This document shows, piece by piece, positions 16,419 through 25,310 of a stretch of 64,000 bases of DNA. This DNA comes from Actinomycetes bacterium (GTDB lineage Bacteria; Actinomycetota; Acidimicrobiia; Acidimicrobiales; RAAP-2). The number at the start of each line of letters is the position of its first letter. The first letter of the stretch is position 1. Below the pieces are notes generated by a model. The model searched no databases, was not told the DNA's origin, and saw nothing but the letters and a program-made list of their open reading frames with translations. The position numbers were made by a program, and so were the translations under genes. The DNA is taken from the NCBI GenBank assembly GCA_021848365.1, contig JAJZUS010000001.1:959517-1023516 (forward strand). Reading direction: 5' to 3'.

Positions 16419-17281
16419 GGGGCCGGCGGGACGACCGCGCGGATGGCTCGTGACAGGAGTCGCATCGTCGGGCGCACGACCGCTCGTCGCCAGAGAGGCC
16501 GCGACGCCACCCCGAGGAGCTCGGGGGCCCACCACGGCAACAGGGAGTACGAGCTCTCCACGATGACGCGATAGGCGACGCGCTGGAGGGCCCCCCCGGG
16601 GACACCGGCGGCGAGAAAGTCGCGGGCCGTGATGCCGTCGATGCTCAGTCGCAGCTCGGGGCGAAACCGCTCGAGCCGCTCCCTCAAGTCGGCGTACGAC
16701 GTGGGGGGGTCGAGGACTCCGAGGTCACGGGCGACCTGGACCTGGTCGTTCACGTACTCGTCGAGCTCTTCCGGGGCGAGCCGACGGGCGCCGAACGCCT
16801 CGTAGGCGCGTAAGAACATGTAGGTGCCGGCGACGTGGACCCACTCGAGCAGGTGGGGATCGCTCGCCACGTAGGGCGTGCCGTCGTCGGCGACCCCGCG
16901 CACGGCCTCGTGGATCGCACGCACGCGCTCGATGGTCGCGAGGGCGGTGCGCCGCTCCCCGTACGTCGTGACGCCGATGAAGTTGGCCGTCTGGAGCACG
17001 CGTCCGAGGGTGTCCTCGCGGTAGCGCGAGTGGTCGGCAACGCCGGCCATGGAGTAGGGGTGCAGCATCTCGAGGAAGAGCGAGCCGACGCCCCCGACCA
17101 GCATCGACGCGAGATCCCCGTGAACCAGTCGCGCCACGGCGTCCACCCGCTGGTAGGAGAGTCCGGGGTCGTCGCAGCGATCGGGCGGGTCCTGGGTCAG
17201 CCCGACGGCTCCGCGAATGCGCTGGTTCGCGGCCGTTCGCCACGTCGCCCACGCCCGCGAGGCCCTCGCCCGCACCACCAC
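16376..17281 (-). CDS. MpaB/DUF2236 family oxygenase-like protein
   Basis: The roughly 301-residue protein resembles the DUF2236/MpaB_C family, whose named members are latex-clearing (rubber) oxygenase Lcp and the fungal MpaB oxygenase; many actinobacterial copies are uncharacterised. Family-like segments include LVHGDLASMLVGGVGSLFLEMLHPYSMAGV, TANFIGVTTYG, DPHLLEWVHVAGTYMFLRAYEAF, and the final SYSLLPWWAPELL. The frame is open to 17557 but overlaps clpS there. GTG 17281 has an AAGGGAG Shine-Dalgarno five bases upstream; GTG 17302 is an alternative. The haem-binding His cannot be assigned with certainty. Confidence 0.78.
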   Translation of the reverse strand: MVVRARASRAWATWRTAANQRIRGAVGLTQDPPDRCDDPGLSYQRVDAVARLVHGDLASMLVGGVGSLFLEMLHPYSMAGVADHSRYREDTLGRVLQTANFIGVTTYGERRTALATIERVRAIHEAVRGVADDGTPYVASDPHLLEWVHVAGTYMFLRAYEAFGARRLAPEELDEYVNDQVQVARDLGVLDPPTSYADLRERLERFRPELRLSIDGITARDFLAAGVPGGALQRVAYRVIVESSYSLLPWWAPELLGVASRPLWRRAVVRPTMRLLSRAIRAVVPPAPQVTSPRPPSTTRT

Positions 17282-17356
17282 CGCCGCTCCCTTCGTCGCC
17301 ACGAGTGTACGGGTCGGGGACTCGCATCGGGTCGGGCGCTCTGCGACACTGGGACG

Positions 17357-17665
17357 ATGGCCGCCGGTACCCGCACGCAGCGAGAGGGGACGAGCGTCGC
17401 CGTCTCCGAGCGCTCGCGGCCGACGGCCCGCGAGACCTGGGACGTCGTCGTCTGGAACGACCCCGTCACACCGATGAAGGTGGTGGTCGTGATCTTCAAG
17501 CGCGTCTTTGGCTACGCGAACAATCGCTGCACGCAACTCATGCTGATGGTGCACCACGAGGGGCGAGCGGTCGTGTGGACGGGGGCCCGCGAGCGGGCCG
17601 AGTCGTACACCGCGAAGCTCCAGGCGGCCGGGCTGCGCGCCACGGTCGAGCGGTCGGGCGAGTGA
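17357..17665 (+). CDS. clpS: ATP-dependent Clp protease adaptor ClpS
   Basis: The 102-residue protein has the ClpS core VVVWNDPVTPMKVVVVIFKRVFGY, with the Asn-Asp pair that binds N-end-rule residues, and the MLMVHHEGRAVVWTG segment contacting ClpA/ClpC. It delivers N-degron substrates to the ClpCP protease. The first about 25 residues are a flexible extension, as usual. ATG 17357 follows a GACACT hexamer by 7 bases. The stop overlaps the next gene by GTGA, so it is coupled to the DUF2017 gene. Confidence 0.92.
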   Translation: MAAGTRTQREGTSVAVSERSRPTARETWDVVVWNDPVTPMKVVVVIFKRVFGYANNRCTQLMLMVHHEGRAVVWTGARERAESYTAKLQAAGLRATVERSGE

Positions 17666-18090
17666 GCGGGCGTCTCTTCCAGCGACGTCGGGACGGCCGG
17701 GTGGAGGTGCGACTGAACGAGATCGGACGATCAGTGGTGCGCGACGCGGCCCAGCGGATCGTCCAGGCCGAGCGGGGCGAGGACGGATGGTCGTCGAGCG
17801 TCCGTCCGCCGATCGTGCCCGAGCGGGACGACGACGACCCCCTGCGCATCCTGGAGCGCGACACCGCGGTGACGACCCAGGCCGAGCTCGTCCTGGTGAC
17901 CGTCGAGGAGGCGCTGCTCAGCGCGGACGAGGCGTGGGCGTGGCTCGTCACCCTGCAGGTGGCCCTGCGGGCGACGGCCGACGAGGCCGGTCTCGCGGGC
18001 GACGACGAGTGGGGCCGGGCCGAGGCCCCGGTGCGCGAGCGCGTCGAGGGCCTCCAGATGCTCCTCTGGGGACTCGCTGACTGCCTCTAG
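17662..18090 (+). CDS. DUF2017 family protein
   Basis: The 142-residue, acidic and helical protein matches the DUF2017 family in its context directly after clpS and in its ELVLVTVEEALLSADEAWAWL and RATADEAGL segments. The family has no established function; the clpS-DUF2017 pairing is common in Actinobacteria and suggests a link with Clp proteolysis (inference). GTG 17662 overlaps the clpS stop by four bases. The larger frame upstream is a shadow in clpS. Confidence 0.8.
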   Translation: MSGRLFQRRRDGRVEVRLNEIGRSVVRDAAQRIVQAERGEDGWSSSVRPPIVPERDDDDPLRILERDTAVTTQAELVLVTVEEALLSADEAWAWLVTLQVALRATADEAGLAGDDEWGRAEAPVRERVEGLQMLLWGLADCL

Positions 18091-18214
18091 CGTTCGTTCA
18101 ACCCATTCCATCAGGGATTTCAATTCCTAGTGCAGCGTTGGACTTTTTGCCCTACGTCGATCCGGCGGGTGTCGGCCAATATGGGCCCAGATCACCAGCG
18201 ACTGGGGGGAAAGC

Positions 18215-20098
18215 ATGGGAGCGTACCGCGACGCCTGGGAGCGCAGCATCACTGCGCCGGCGGAGTTCTGGGGCGAGGCGGCCGACGGCATCAGTTGGTA
18301 CACGAAGCCGTCGGTCATATTGGATGAGAGTCAGGCTCCGTTCTACAAGTGGTTCGCCGACGGCGTCATGAATACCTGCTTCAACGCCGTGGATCGTCAC
18401 GTGGACGCCGGTCACGGTTCGCGGGCGGCGCTCATCTACGACAGCCCGGTGACGGGACTGAAGCGCCAGTACAGCTACGCGGAACTGCTCGACGAGGTGT
18501 CCCGCTTCGCCGGTGTCCTCTCCTCGCTCGGGGTGGTGAAGGGCGATCGCGTCGTCATCTACATGCCGATGATTCCCGAAGCGGTCATCGCGATGCTGGC
18601 CTGTGCGCGCCTCGGCGCCATCCATTCGGTCGTCTTCGGAGGGTTCGCCGCCCACGAGCTCGCGATGCGCATCGACGACGCGAACCCGAAGGCCGTCGTG
18701 TCCGCCTCCTGTGGGATCGAAGTGGCGCGAGTGATCGAGTACAAGCCGCTGCTCGACGCCGCCATTGAGGAGGCGACGCACAAGCCCGAGGCCTGCGTGA
18801 TCGTCCAGCGCCCGCAGGCGGCGGCGGCGATGACCCCGGGACGAGACCACGACTGGGCCGAGATGATGGCGTCGGCGACGCCCGCACCGTGCGTCCCGGT
18901 CGCCGCGACCGATCCGCTCTACATCCTCTACACCTCGGGGACGACCGGGCGGCCGAAGGGGGTCGTGCGCGACAACGGGGGTCACGCCGTGGCCCTCAAC
19001 TGGTCGATGCCCAACATCTACGACACCGGGGCGGGCGAGGTCTTCTGGGCCGCCTCGGACGTCGGGTGGGTCGTCGGGCACTCCTACATCGTCTACGCCC
19101 CCCTGCTCGCGGGAGCCACGACGGTCCTCTACGAGGGCAAGCCGGTCGGCACCCCCGACGCCGGGGCCTTCTGGCGGGTCATCAGCGAGTACGGCGTGAA
19201 GACCCTCTTCACCGCTCCGACGGGATTCCGGGCGATCAAGCGGGAGGACCCCGAGGGCCAGTTGATCGGCGACTACGACCTCTCGGGGTTCAAGTACCTC
19301 TTCCTCGCGGGCGAACGGCTCGACCCGGAGACCCACACCTGGGCGAGCAACCAGCTCGGCGTCCCCGTCGTCGATCACTGGTGGCAGACCGAGACCGGCT
19401 GGCCCATCGCCGCGAACCTGCTGGGACTCGAGCCCATGCCGATCAAGGCTGGATCGCCGACGGTACCGGTGCCCGGCTTCGACGTTCGCATCGTCACCGA
19501 GGCCGGTGACCCGGCACCCGCCGGCACCGAGGGCCTGATCCTGGTGAAGACGCCCCTGCCCCCGGGCTGCATGATCGGGGTGTGGGGCGACGACCAGAAG
19601 TTCATCGACACCTACCTCAGTCACTCCCCGGGCTTCTACCTCACCGGTGACGGGGGGCACTTCGACGAGGACGGGTACCTCTTCGTGATGGGGCGTGTGG
19701 ACGACGTCATCAACGTCGCCGGCCACCGGCTCTCGACCGGGGAGATCGAGGAGATCATCGCCTCGCATCCCGACGTCGCCGAGTGCGCCGTGATCGGCGT
19801 CGCCGACGCCCTCAAGGGGCAGGTGCCGCGCGGGCTCGCCGTGCTCAAGGCGGGCGTCGATCGTGACCACGACGCGATCGCGGCCGAGCTCGTCCAGAGC
19901 GTGCGTGACCGGATCGGCGCCGTCGCGAGCCTGCGCCACGTGGACATCGTCGCCGCACTGCCGAAGACCCGGTCGGGCAAGGTGCTGCGCAAGTCGATGC
20001 GCGCTATCGCCGACGGGGTCGACATGCCGGTCCCCTCGACGATCGACAACCCGGCGGTTCTCGACGCGCTCCGTCCGGTGCTACGTCCCGAGGGGTAG
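18215..20098 (+). CDS. prpE: Propionyl-CoA synthetase (AMP-forming)
   Basis: The 627-residue acetyl-CoA-synthetase-like ANL enzyme has YILYTSGTTGRPKGV followed by VVRDNGGHAVAL, and SDVGWVVGHSYIVYAPLL, both typical of PrpE rather than AcsA. WWQTETGWPIA, GGHFDEDGYLFVMGRVDDVINVAGHRLSTGEIE and the catalytic lysine in KTRSGKVLRKSMR complete the set. It makes propionyl-CoA from propionate, ATP and CoA. A GGGGGGAAA Shine-Dalgarno precedes ATG 18215. The 125-base upstream region is unusually AT-rich for this genome and probably holds the promoter. Acetate or another short acid could also be used. Confidence 0.87.
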   Translation: MGAYRDAWERSITAPAEFWGEAADGISWYTKPSVILDESQAPFYKWFADGVMNTCFNAVDRHVDAGHGSRAALIYDSPVTGLKRQYSYAELLDEVSRFAGVLSSLGVVKGDRVVIYMPMIPEAVIAMLACARLGAIHSVVFGGFAAHELAMRIDDANPKAVVSASCGIEVARVIEYKPLLDAAIEEATHKPEACVIVQRPQAAAAMTPGRDHDWAEMMASATPAPCVPVAATDPLYILYTSGTTGRPKGVVRDNGGHAVALNWSMPNIYDTGAGEVFWAASDVGWVVGHSYIVYAPLLAGATTVLYEGKPVGTPDAGAFWRVISEYGVKTLFTAPTGFRAIKREDPEGQLIGDYDLSGFKYLFLAGERLDPETHTWASNQLGVPVVDHWWQTETGWPIAANLLGLEPMPIKAGSPTVPVPGFDVRIVTEAGDPAPAGTEGLILVKTPLPPGCMIGVWGDDQKFIDTYLSHSPGFYLTGDGGHFDEDGYLFVMGRVDDVINVAGHRLSTGEIEEIIASHPDVAECAVIGVADALKGQVPRGLAVLKAGVDRDHDAIAAELVQSVRDRIGAVASLRHVDIVAALPKTRSGKVLRKSMRAIADGVDMPVPSTIDNPAVLDALRPVLRPEG

Positions 20099-20776
20099 TC
20101 GCCGCCACCGCACCAGCCGAGCACGGTGCACGAATCCGAGGTCGAGGTAGAGCTGGCGGGCGCCCGCGTTCTCGAGGCCGACGCCGAGGGCGACCTCGGG
20201 GAGGCCCCGGCGGTGGGCGTCCGCGAGCACCCCGGCGACCAGTCGTCGGGCGTGACCGCGGCGCCGCGAGTCGGGGGCCGTGGCGACGGACGCGATGATG
20301 TGGCGACCCGAGCCCCAGCGTGTGAGGGCCGCGACGGCGACCAGACGGTCGTCATCGACCTCGCCGTACCACGCCACGACGGACGGATCGCCCGGCCAGA
20401 CGGACGACGTGGGGGCGGCGCCCTCGAGCAGCCGTTGCACCTCGTCGAGGTCGTTCGTTGCGGTGGCCGGCGAGCCCGTCGCGACGGTGGCCCGGTCGAA
20501 GAGGTCCCATCCCCCGACGCGCGTCACGGGGGCCGACCCGACGAAGGCTCCGTCGATCAGGCACTCTCCCCATTCGTCGCGGGGCGTCGCGTGGGGCCCC
20601 GTCGCGACCCCGAACGGCTCGTCACCCTCGAGGGTGAGCCACAGGGTCCCGCCGCATCGCTCCAGCGCCACGAATCGGTCGGGGTCGAGGAAGTAGCCGA
20701 CGGGTCCTCGTCCCGCGTGGAGCTCGTGCTCCCACTCGATCGCCTCGGCTAGCGACGTCGTTCGCTCGACGGACAC
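20081..20776 (-). CDS. GNAT family N-acetyltransferase
   Basis: The 231-residue protein has a C-terminal GNAT domain with acetyl-CoA-binding motif A (VATAPDSRRRGHARRLVAGVL, where R/Q-x-x-G-x-G/A is RRRGHA) and motif B (NAGARQLYLDLGFV). The N-terminal half is not recognisable by itself. The acceptor is unknown. GTG 20776 lies 6 bases after a TAGCAT hexamer, suggesting a leaderless message. It overlaps the convergent prpE by 18 bases. Confidence 0.85.
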   Translation of the reverse strand: MSVERTTSLAEAIEWEHELHAGRGPVGYFLDPDRFVALERCGGTLWLTLEGDEPFGVATGPHATPRDEWGECLIDGAFVGSAPVTRVGGWDLFDRATVATGSPATATNDLDEVQRLLEGAAPTSSVWPGDPSVVAWYGEVDDDRLVAVAALTRWGSGRHIIASVATAPDSRRRGHARRLVAGVLADAHRRGLPEVALGVGLENAGARQLYLDLGFVHRARLVRWRRLPLGT

Positions 20777-20782
20777 GCGACG

Positions 20783-20788
20783 ATGCTA
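20783..20788 (-). promoter_or_regulatory. Putative -10 box of the GNAT gene (leaderless)
   Basis: TAGCAT on the minus strand ends 6 bases before GTG 20776. A TATGGT hexamer on the plus strand at 20851-20856 may serve the divergent glutamine-synthetase-like operon. Confidence 0.4.
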
Positions 20789-20895
20789 CGGGCCAGCTCG
20801 GTGGGATTCTCCGGCTCGGCGTCGTTCCGGTCACAGGGGGAGGCCTTCGCTATGGTGGGGCCGCGGCGACGACGGTCGCCGCGTGGGGGTGCGCG

Positions 20896-22260
20896 ATGTC
20901 GAGTTCTCAAGGGCGTCTCACGCGGGAGGAGTTGCTCTCGGCGATCGAGCGGGGTGACGTCGACACCGTGGTGCTGGCCATCACCGACATGCAGGGACGA
21001 TTGCAGGGCAAGCGACTCGACGCGACGTTCTTCGCCGAGGAGTTCCTGAACGGCGCCGTGGAGGGATGCAGTTACCTGCTCGCCTCGGACGTCGACATGC
21101 GCACGGTGGACGGGTTCGCCCTCACCTCGTGGGAGCGCGGTTACGGCGATCTCGGATTCCGCCCCGACTGGTCGACGATTCGCCTGGTTCCCTGGCACGA
21201 GCGCACGGTCATCGTGTTCGCCGACGTGGAGACCGTCGAGGGCGACCCGGTCGCCGTGTCCCCCCGCCAAGTCCTCGCTCACCAGGTCGAGCGCCTCGCC
21301 GATCGAGGTTGGCACGGCCTCACGGGAACCGAGCTCGAGTTCATCGTGTTCCGCGACACCTACGAGGAGGCGTGGAGCAGCGGCTACCGCGATCTGACGC
21401 CGGCGAATCAGTACAACGTCGACTACTCGCTCCAGGGAACGGCGCGCATCGAACCACTGCTCGGCCGGATCCGCAGGGCCATGCGGGGCGCGGGGATGGT
21501 GGTCGAGTCGGTGAAGGGGGAGTGCAACTTCGGCCAGCACGAGATCGCCTTCCAGTACGCGACGTTGATCGACAAGTGCGACGAGCACGGCCTGTACAAG
21601 CTCGGGGCGAAGGAGATCGCCGCCCAGGACGGCTACAGCCTCACCTTCATGGCCAAGTTCAACGAGCGCGAGGGCAACTCGTGCCACATCCACCTCTCGC
21701 TGCGCGACGCCAACGGTCGAGCGGTCTTCGCCGGCGACGGGCCGCACGGGATGTCGACCGTGTTCGGCCAGTTCCTCGGGGGGTTGCTCGCGTACTCGCG
21801 CGAACTCTCGCTGTTCTTCGCGCCGAACATCAACAGCTACAAGCGCTACGTCGAAGGCTCGTTCGCCCCGACGGCCTTGCTCTGGGGCTTCGACAACCGC
21901 ACCTGCGCCTTCCGTGTGGTGGGTCACGGGCCGTCCTTGCGCGTCGAGTGTCGTATTCCGGGTGGCGACGTGAACCCCTACCTCGCGGTCAGCGCCCTGG
22001 TGGCGGCAGGACTGCGCGGGGTCGAAGAGGAGATGTCGACGCCGGAGCCCTTCGCGGGGAACGCCTACGTGGCCGACGCGCCCCGCGTCCCCACGACGCT
22101 GCGCGACGCGATGGAGCTCTTCGCGCGCAGTACGGTGGCACGCGACGCCTTCGGCGACGAGGTCGTGGACCACTACGCGCACGCCGCGCGCAATGAGGTC
22201 GACGCCTTCAACGCTGCGGTGACGGACTGGGAACGCTACCGAGGATTCGAACGCCTATGA
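20896..22260 (+). CDS. Glutamine synthetase-like ligase (probable gamma-glutamyl-amine synthetase)
   Basis: The 454-residue protein has the glutamine synthetase fold: TDMQGRLQGKRL in the N-terminal beta-grasp domain, GTELEFIVF with metal-binding Glu, KGECNFGQHEI, GNSCHIHLSL with the metal-binding His, and NSYKRYVEGSFAP followed by FDNRTCAFR and GGDVNPYLA. The large insertions and the C-terminal pattern are those of GlnA homologues that glutamylate amines (PuuA, actinobacterial GlnA2-GlnA4), not of housekeeping GlnA. It starts an operon with an aldehyde dehydrogenase and an SDR, arguing for amine catabolism via a gamma-glutamyl intermediate. The specific amine is unknown. Confidence 0.82.
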   Translation: MSSSQGRLTREELLSAIERGDVDTVVLAITDMQGRLQGKRLDATFFAEEFLNGAVEGCSYLLASDVDMRTVDGFALTSWERGYGDLGFRPDWSTIRLVPWHERTVIVFADVETVEGDPVAVSPRQVLAHQVERLADRGWHGLTGTELEFIVFRDTYEEAWSSGYRDLTPANQYNVDYSLQGTARIEPLLGRIRRAMRGAGMVVESVKGECNFGQHEIAFQYATLIDKCDEHGLYKLGAKEIAAQDGYSLTFMAKFNEREGNSCHIHLSLRDANGRAVFAGDGPHGMSTVFGQFLGGLLAYSRELSLFFAPNINSYKRYVEGSFAPTALLWGFDNRTCAFRVVGHGPSLRVECRIPGGDVNPYLAVSALVAAGLRGVEEEMSTPEPFAGNAYVADAPRVPTTLRDAMELFARSTVARDAFGDEVVDHYAHAARNEVDAFNAAVTDWERYRGFERL

Positions 22261-23621
22261 CCACCCCCCTCGACATCATCAACCCCTCGACCGAAGAGGT
22301 CATCACCCAGGTCGCCATGCTCGACGTGGGCGAGGCCGACCGGGTGATCGAGCGCGCCGCCGTGGCGGCCCCGGCCTGGCGTCGGGTCACGCCCGCCGAT
22401 CGCGGGCGTCTCCTGCGCCGCTTCGCCGAGGCGGTCGACGCGCACATCGAGGAGTTGGCCCAATTGGAGGTCGCGAACTCCGGCCACACGATCGGCAATG
22501 CCCGCTGGGAGGCGGGTAACGTCCGCGACGTCCTCACCTACTACTCGGCCGCCCCCGAGCGTCACATCGGCAAGCAGATCCCGGTCGCCGGGGGGGTCGA
22601 CGTGACGTTCTACGAGCCCCTCGGCGTGGTCGGGGTCATCGTCCCCTGGAACTTCCCGATGCCCATCGCCGGCTGGGGCTTCGCCCCGGCGCTCGCGGCG
22701 GGTAACACGGTGGTGCTGAAGCCCGCGTCGCTCACCCCGCTCACGGCGCTGCGCATCGGTGAGCTCGCCCTCGAGGCGGGCCTGCCCGAGAACGTCTTCC
22801 AGGTGGTGGTGGGGGAGGGGTCGTCGGTTGGTCAGCGCTTCGTCACGCACCCGTCCGTCCGCAAGGTCTGCTTCACCGGGTCGACCTCGGCGGGCCAGCG
22901 GATCATGGAGGGCTGCGCGGCGCAGATGAAGCGCGTGACCCTCGAGTTGGGCGGCAAGAGCGCGAACGTCATCTTCGCGGACGCCGATCTCGAGCGAGCC
23001 GCGGCGGCCGCGCCCTACGCGGTCTTCGACAACGCGGGGCAGGACTGCTGCGCGCGGTCGCGGATCCTGGTGGAGGCCAGCGCCTACGACCGGTTCATGG
23101 AGCTGTTCGAGGTGGCGGTGCGCAATGTCAAGGTCCTCGACCCGCGCGACGAGGCCAGCGAGATGGGGCCGCTGATCTCGGCGGGCCAGCGAGAGTCGGT
23201 GTCCTCGTACGTCGAGGGTGCCCCGGTGGCTTTCCGGGGTCACGCGCCAGAGGGGCCGGGCTACTGGTTCCCGCCGACCGTCCTCGAGACGACCGACCGC
23301 TCCGAGCGCACCTACTGCGAGGAGATCTTCGGCCCCGTGGTCTCGGTCGTCCCCTTCGCCGACGAGGCGGAGGGTGTCGCCATGGCGAACGACGGCCCCT
23401 ACGGGCTCTCCGGCTCGATCTGGACCCGCGACGTGGGACGCGCCCTGCGCGCCGCGCGGGGCATCGAGACCGGGACGATCTCGATCAACTCGAACTCCTC
23501 GGTGCGCTACGCGACGCCGTTCGGCGGGTTCAAGCAGTCGGGTCTCGGGCGTGAGCTCGGCCCCGACGCGCTGCGCTCGTTCAGCGAGGAGAAGAACGTC
23601 TTCATATCAACGGAGGAGTAA
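22257..23621 (+). CDS. Aldehyde dehydrogenase (NAD(P)+-dependent)
   Basis: The 454-residue protein has Asn132 in VPWNFP, the general-base Glu230 in LELGGKS, the nucleophile Cys264 in GQDCCARS, and the late EEIFGPVVSV and PFGGFKQSG segments. All catalytic residues are intact. ATG 22257 overlaps the stop of the glutamine-synthetase-like gene (ATGA), so it probably oxidises an aldehyde derived from the gamma-glutamyl amine, as PuuC does. It runs directly into the next SDR with a one-base overlap. Confidence 0.9.
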   Translation: MTTPLDIINPSTEEVITQVAMLDVGEADRVIERAAVAAPAWRRVTPADRGRLLRRFAEAVDAHIEELAQLEVANSGHTIGNARWEAGNVRDVLTYYSAAPERHIGKQIPVAGGVDVTFYEPLGVVGVIVPWNFPMPIAGWGFAPALAAGNTVVLKPASLTPLTALRIGELALEAGLPENVFQVVVGEGSSVGQRFVTHPSVRKVCFTGSTSAGQRIMEGCAAQMKRVTLELGGKSANVIFADADLERAAAAAPYAVFDNAGQDCCARSRILVEASAYDRFMELFEVAVRNVKVLDPRDEASEMGPLISAGQRESVSSYVEGAPVAFRGHAPEGPGYWFPPTVLETTDRSERTYCEEIFGPVVSVVPFADEAEGVAMANDGPYGLSGSIWTRDVGRALRAARGIETGTISINSNSSVRYATPFGGFKQSGLGRELGPDALRSFSEEKNVFISTEE

Positions 23622-24385
23622 TGGGACGACTGGACAACAAGGTGGCGATCATCACCGGTGCCGCGAGCGGCATCGGGCGGGCGACCGCTCGTCGATTCGG
23701 TGCTGAGGGTGCGAAGGTCGTGGTGGCGGACCTTGACGCCGAGACGGGGCGGGCCCTCGCTCAGGAGATCGGTGGGCACTTCGTCCACGTGGACGTGGCC
23801 GACGAGCAGAGCGTCCAGGCGATGTACGCCGAGGTCGTCGAGGTCTTCGGTGGAGTGGACGTCCTCTTCAATAACGCGGGGATCTCACCCGCCGACGACG
23901 ACTCGATCCTCACCACGGGGCTCGAGGCGTGGCGGCGGGTGCAGGACGTGAATCTCACGTCCGTCTACCTCTGCTGCAAGTACGGGATCCCCCTGCTGCT
24001 CGAGCGCGGCGGCGGATCGATCATCAACACGGCCTCCTTCGTGGCGGTCCTCGGGTCGGCGACCTCGCAGGTCTCCTACACGGCGTCGAAGGGTGGCGTG
24101 CTCTCGATGACGCGAGAGCTCGGCGTCCAGTTCGCCCGTCAGGGCGTGCGCGTCAACGCGCTCTGCCCCGGACCGGTGAACACGCCGCTCCTGCAGGAGC
24201 TCTTCGCGAAGGACCCGGAGCGGGCCGCGCGTCGCCTCGTTCACGTCCCGATGGGTCGATTCGCCGAGCCCGAGGAGATCGCGAGCGCGGTCACCTTCCT
24301 CGCGAGCGACGACGCCTCGTTCATCACCTCGTCGACCTTCCTGGTGGACGGAGGGATCTCGGCGGCGTACGTGACGCCGCTCTAA
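23621..24385 (+). CDS. Short-chain dehydrogenase/reductase (FabG-like)
   Basis: The 254-residue classical SDR has TGAASGIG at residues 12-19, NNAG at 84-87, Ser139 or a neighbour, and Tyr153/Lys157 (YTASK). The C terminus SSTFLVDGGISAAYVTPL is typical of FabG-type reductases and of glnA4-linked SDRs. A GGAGGAG Shine-Dalgarno lies over the end of the aldehyde dehydrogenase gene, and the stop and start overlap by one base (TAATG). It is the last gene of the three-gene operon. Confidence 0.88.
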   Translation: MGRLDNKVAIITGAASGIGRATARRFGAEGAKVVVADLDAETGRALAQEIGGHFVHVDVADEQSVQAMYAEVVEVFGGVDVLFNNAGISPADDDSILTTGLEAWRRVQDVNLTSVYLCCKYGIPLLLERGGGSIINTASFVAVLGSATSQVSYTASKGGVLSMTRELGVQFARQGVRVNALCPGPVNTPLLQELFAKDPERAARRLVHVPMGRFAEPEEIASAVTFLASDDASFITSSTFLVDGGISAAYVTPL

Positions 24386-25279
24386 TCACTCGGCGAAGTA
24401 CTCGCTGAGGTACTTCTCGCCCTCGTCCGCGAAGATCGTGACGACGAGGGCATCAACCCCGAGTTCGTCGCGCAGGCCGCGCGCCGCGATCAGGTTGGCC
24501 CCCGAGCTGGGGCCGACCAGGATCCCGTGCTCGCGCGCCAGCCGACGCATCTCGGCCACCGCGTCGTCGGAGTGGACGCTCACGACCCGGTCGACCAGCG
24601 ACGCGTGGCGCTGGTAGATCGGCGGCACGAAGCCGTCGCTGATGCCCTCGATGCGGTGCAGCCCCGTGTCGCCACAGGCGATGGTGCACGACTCGCTGGG
24701 CTCGAGGGCCACGATGAGGGCGTCGGGGTTCACGGCGCGGAACGACTGGCCCACGCCGATGAGGGTCCCACCGGTGCCCACGCCCATGACGAAGGCGTCG
24801 GGACGTCGCCCGGCGAGCTGTCCGAGGATCTCCGGGCCCAGCCAGGTCCGGTTCTCCTCGACGTTCCACTCGGACTCGAACTGGTGAGGCGCGAAGTAGC
24901 CGGGCTGATCCGCCAGGCGGTCGACCTCGGCGAGGGCGTCGTTCACGTAGAAGTTGCCGATGGTGCGGATCTCGGCACCGAAGGAACGGGTGATGGCGGC
25001 TCGCTCCTGACTGAGCCCCTCGGGCATGACGACGATCATCCGGTAGCCCTTCACGGCGGCCACCATGCTCATGGCGTTGCCCGTGTTGCCACTCGAGGCC
25101 TCGACGATGGTGTCACCGGGGTGGAGGAGTCCCTCGCGCTCCGCTCGCTCGATGATGTAACGCGCCATGCGGGACTTGATCGAGCCGGACGGATTGCGGT
25201 ACTCGAGCTTGACGGTCACCCCGTCGATCTCGATGAGCGGCGTTGACCCTATGGCGTCGAGTACGGAACCCATCATCAC
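24386..25279 (-). CDS. Cysteine-synthase-like PLP-dependent enzyme
   Basis: The 297-residue fold-type II PLP enzyme has the Schiff-base lysine in NPSGSIKSR (Lys35), SSGNTGNAM binding the substrate carboxylate, GVGTGGTLIGVG binding the PLP phosphate, and GPSSGANLIA near the end. It belongs with the cysteine synthase/cystathionine beta-synthase group but is slightly shorter and has GSIKSR in place of the usual GSVKDR, so its acceptor substrate is uncertain. The start cluster GTG-ATG-ATG follows a GGGGGGAC Shine-Dalgarno. Its stop abuts the convergent SDR stop with no spacer. Confidence 0.85.
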   Translation of the reverse strand: MMMGSVLDAIGSTPLIEIDGVTVKLEYRNPSGSIKSRMARYIIERAEREGLLHPGDTIVEASSGNTGNAMSMVAAVKGYRMIVVMPEGLSQERAAITRSFGAEIRTIGNFYVNDALAEVDRLADQPGYFAPHQFESEWNVEENRTWLGPEILGQLAGRRPDAFVMGVGTGGTLIGVGQSFRAVNPDALIVALEPSESCTIACGDTGLHRIEGISDGFVPPIYQRHASLVDRVVSVHSDDAVAEMRRLAREHGILVGPSSGANLIAARGLRDELGVDALVVTIFADEGEKYLSEYFAE

Positions 25280-25310
25280 GTCCCCCCGTCGACGACCGCC
25301 CGGGCCCTCC

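Noticed and set aside
18152-19939. A 595-codon minus-strand frame opposite prpE
   Set aside because: Mirror of a full-length acyl-CoA synthetase; no start context and no domain.
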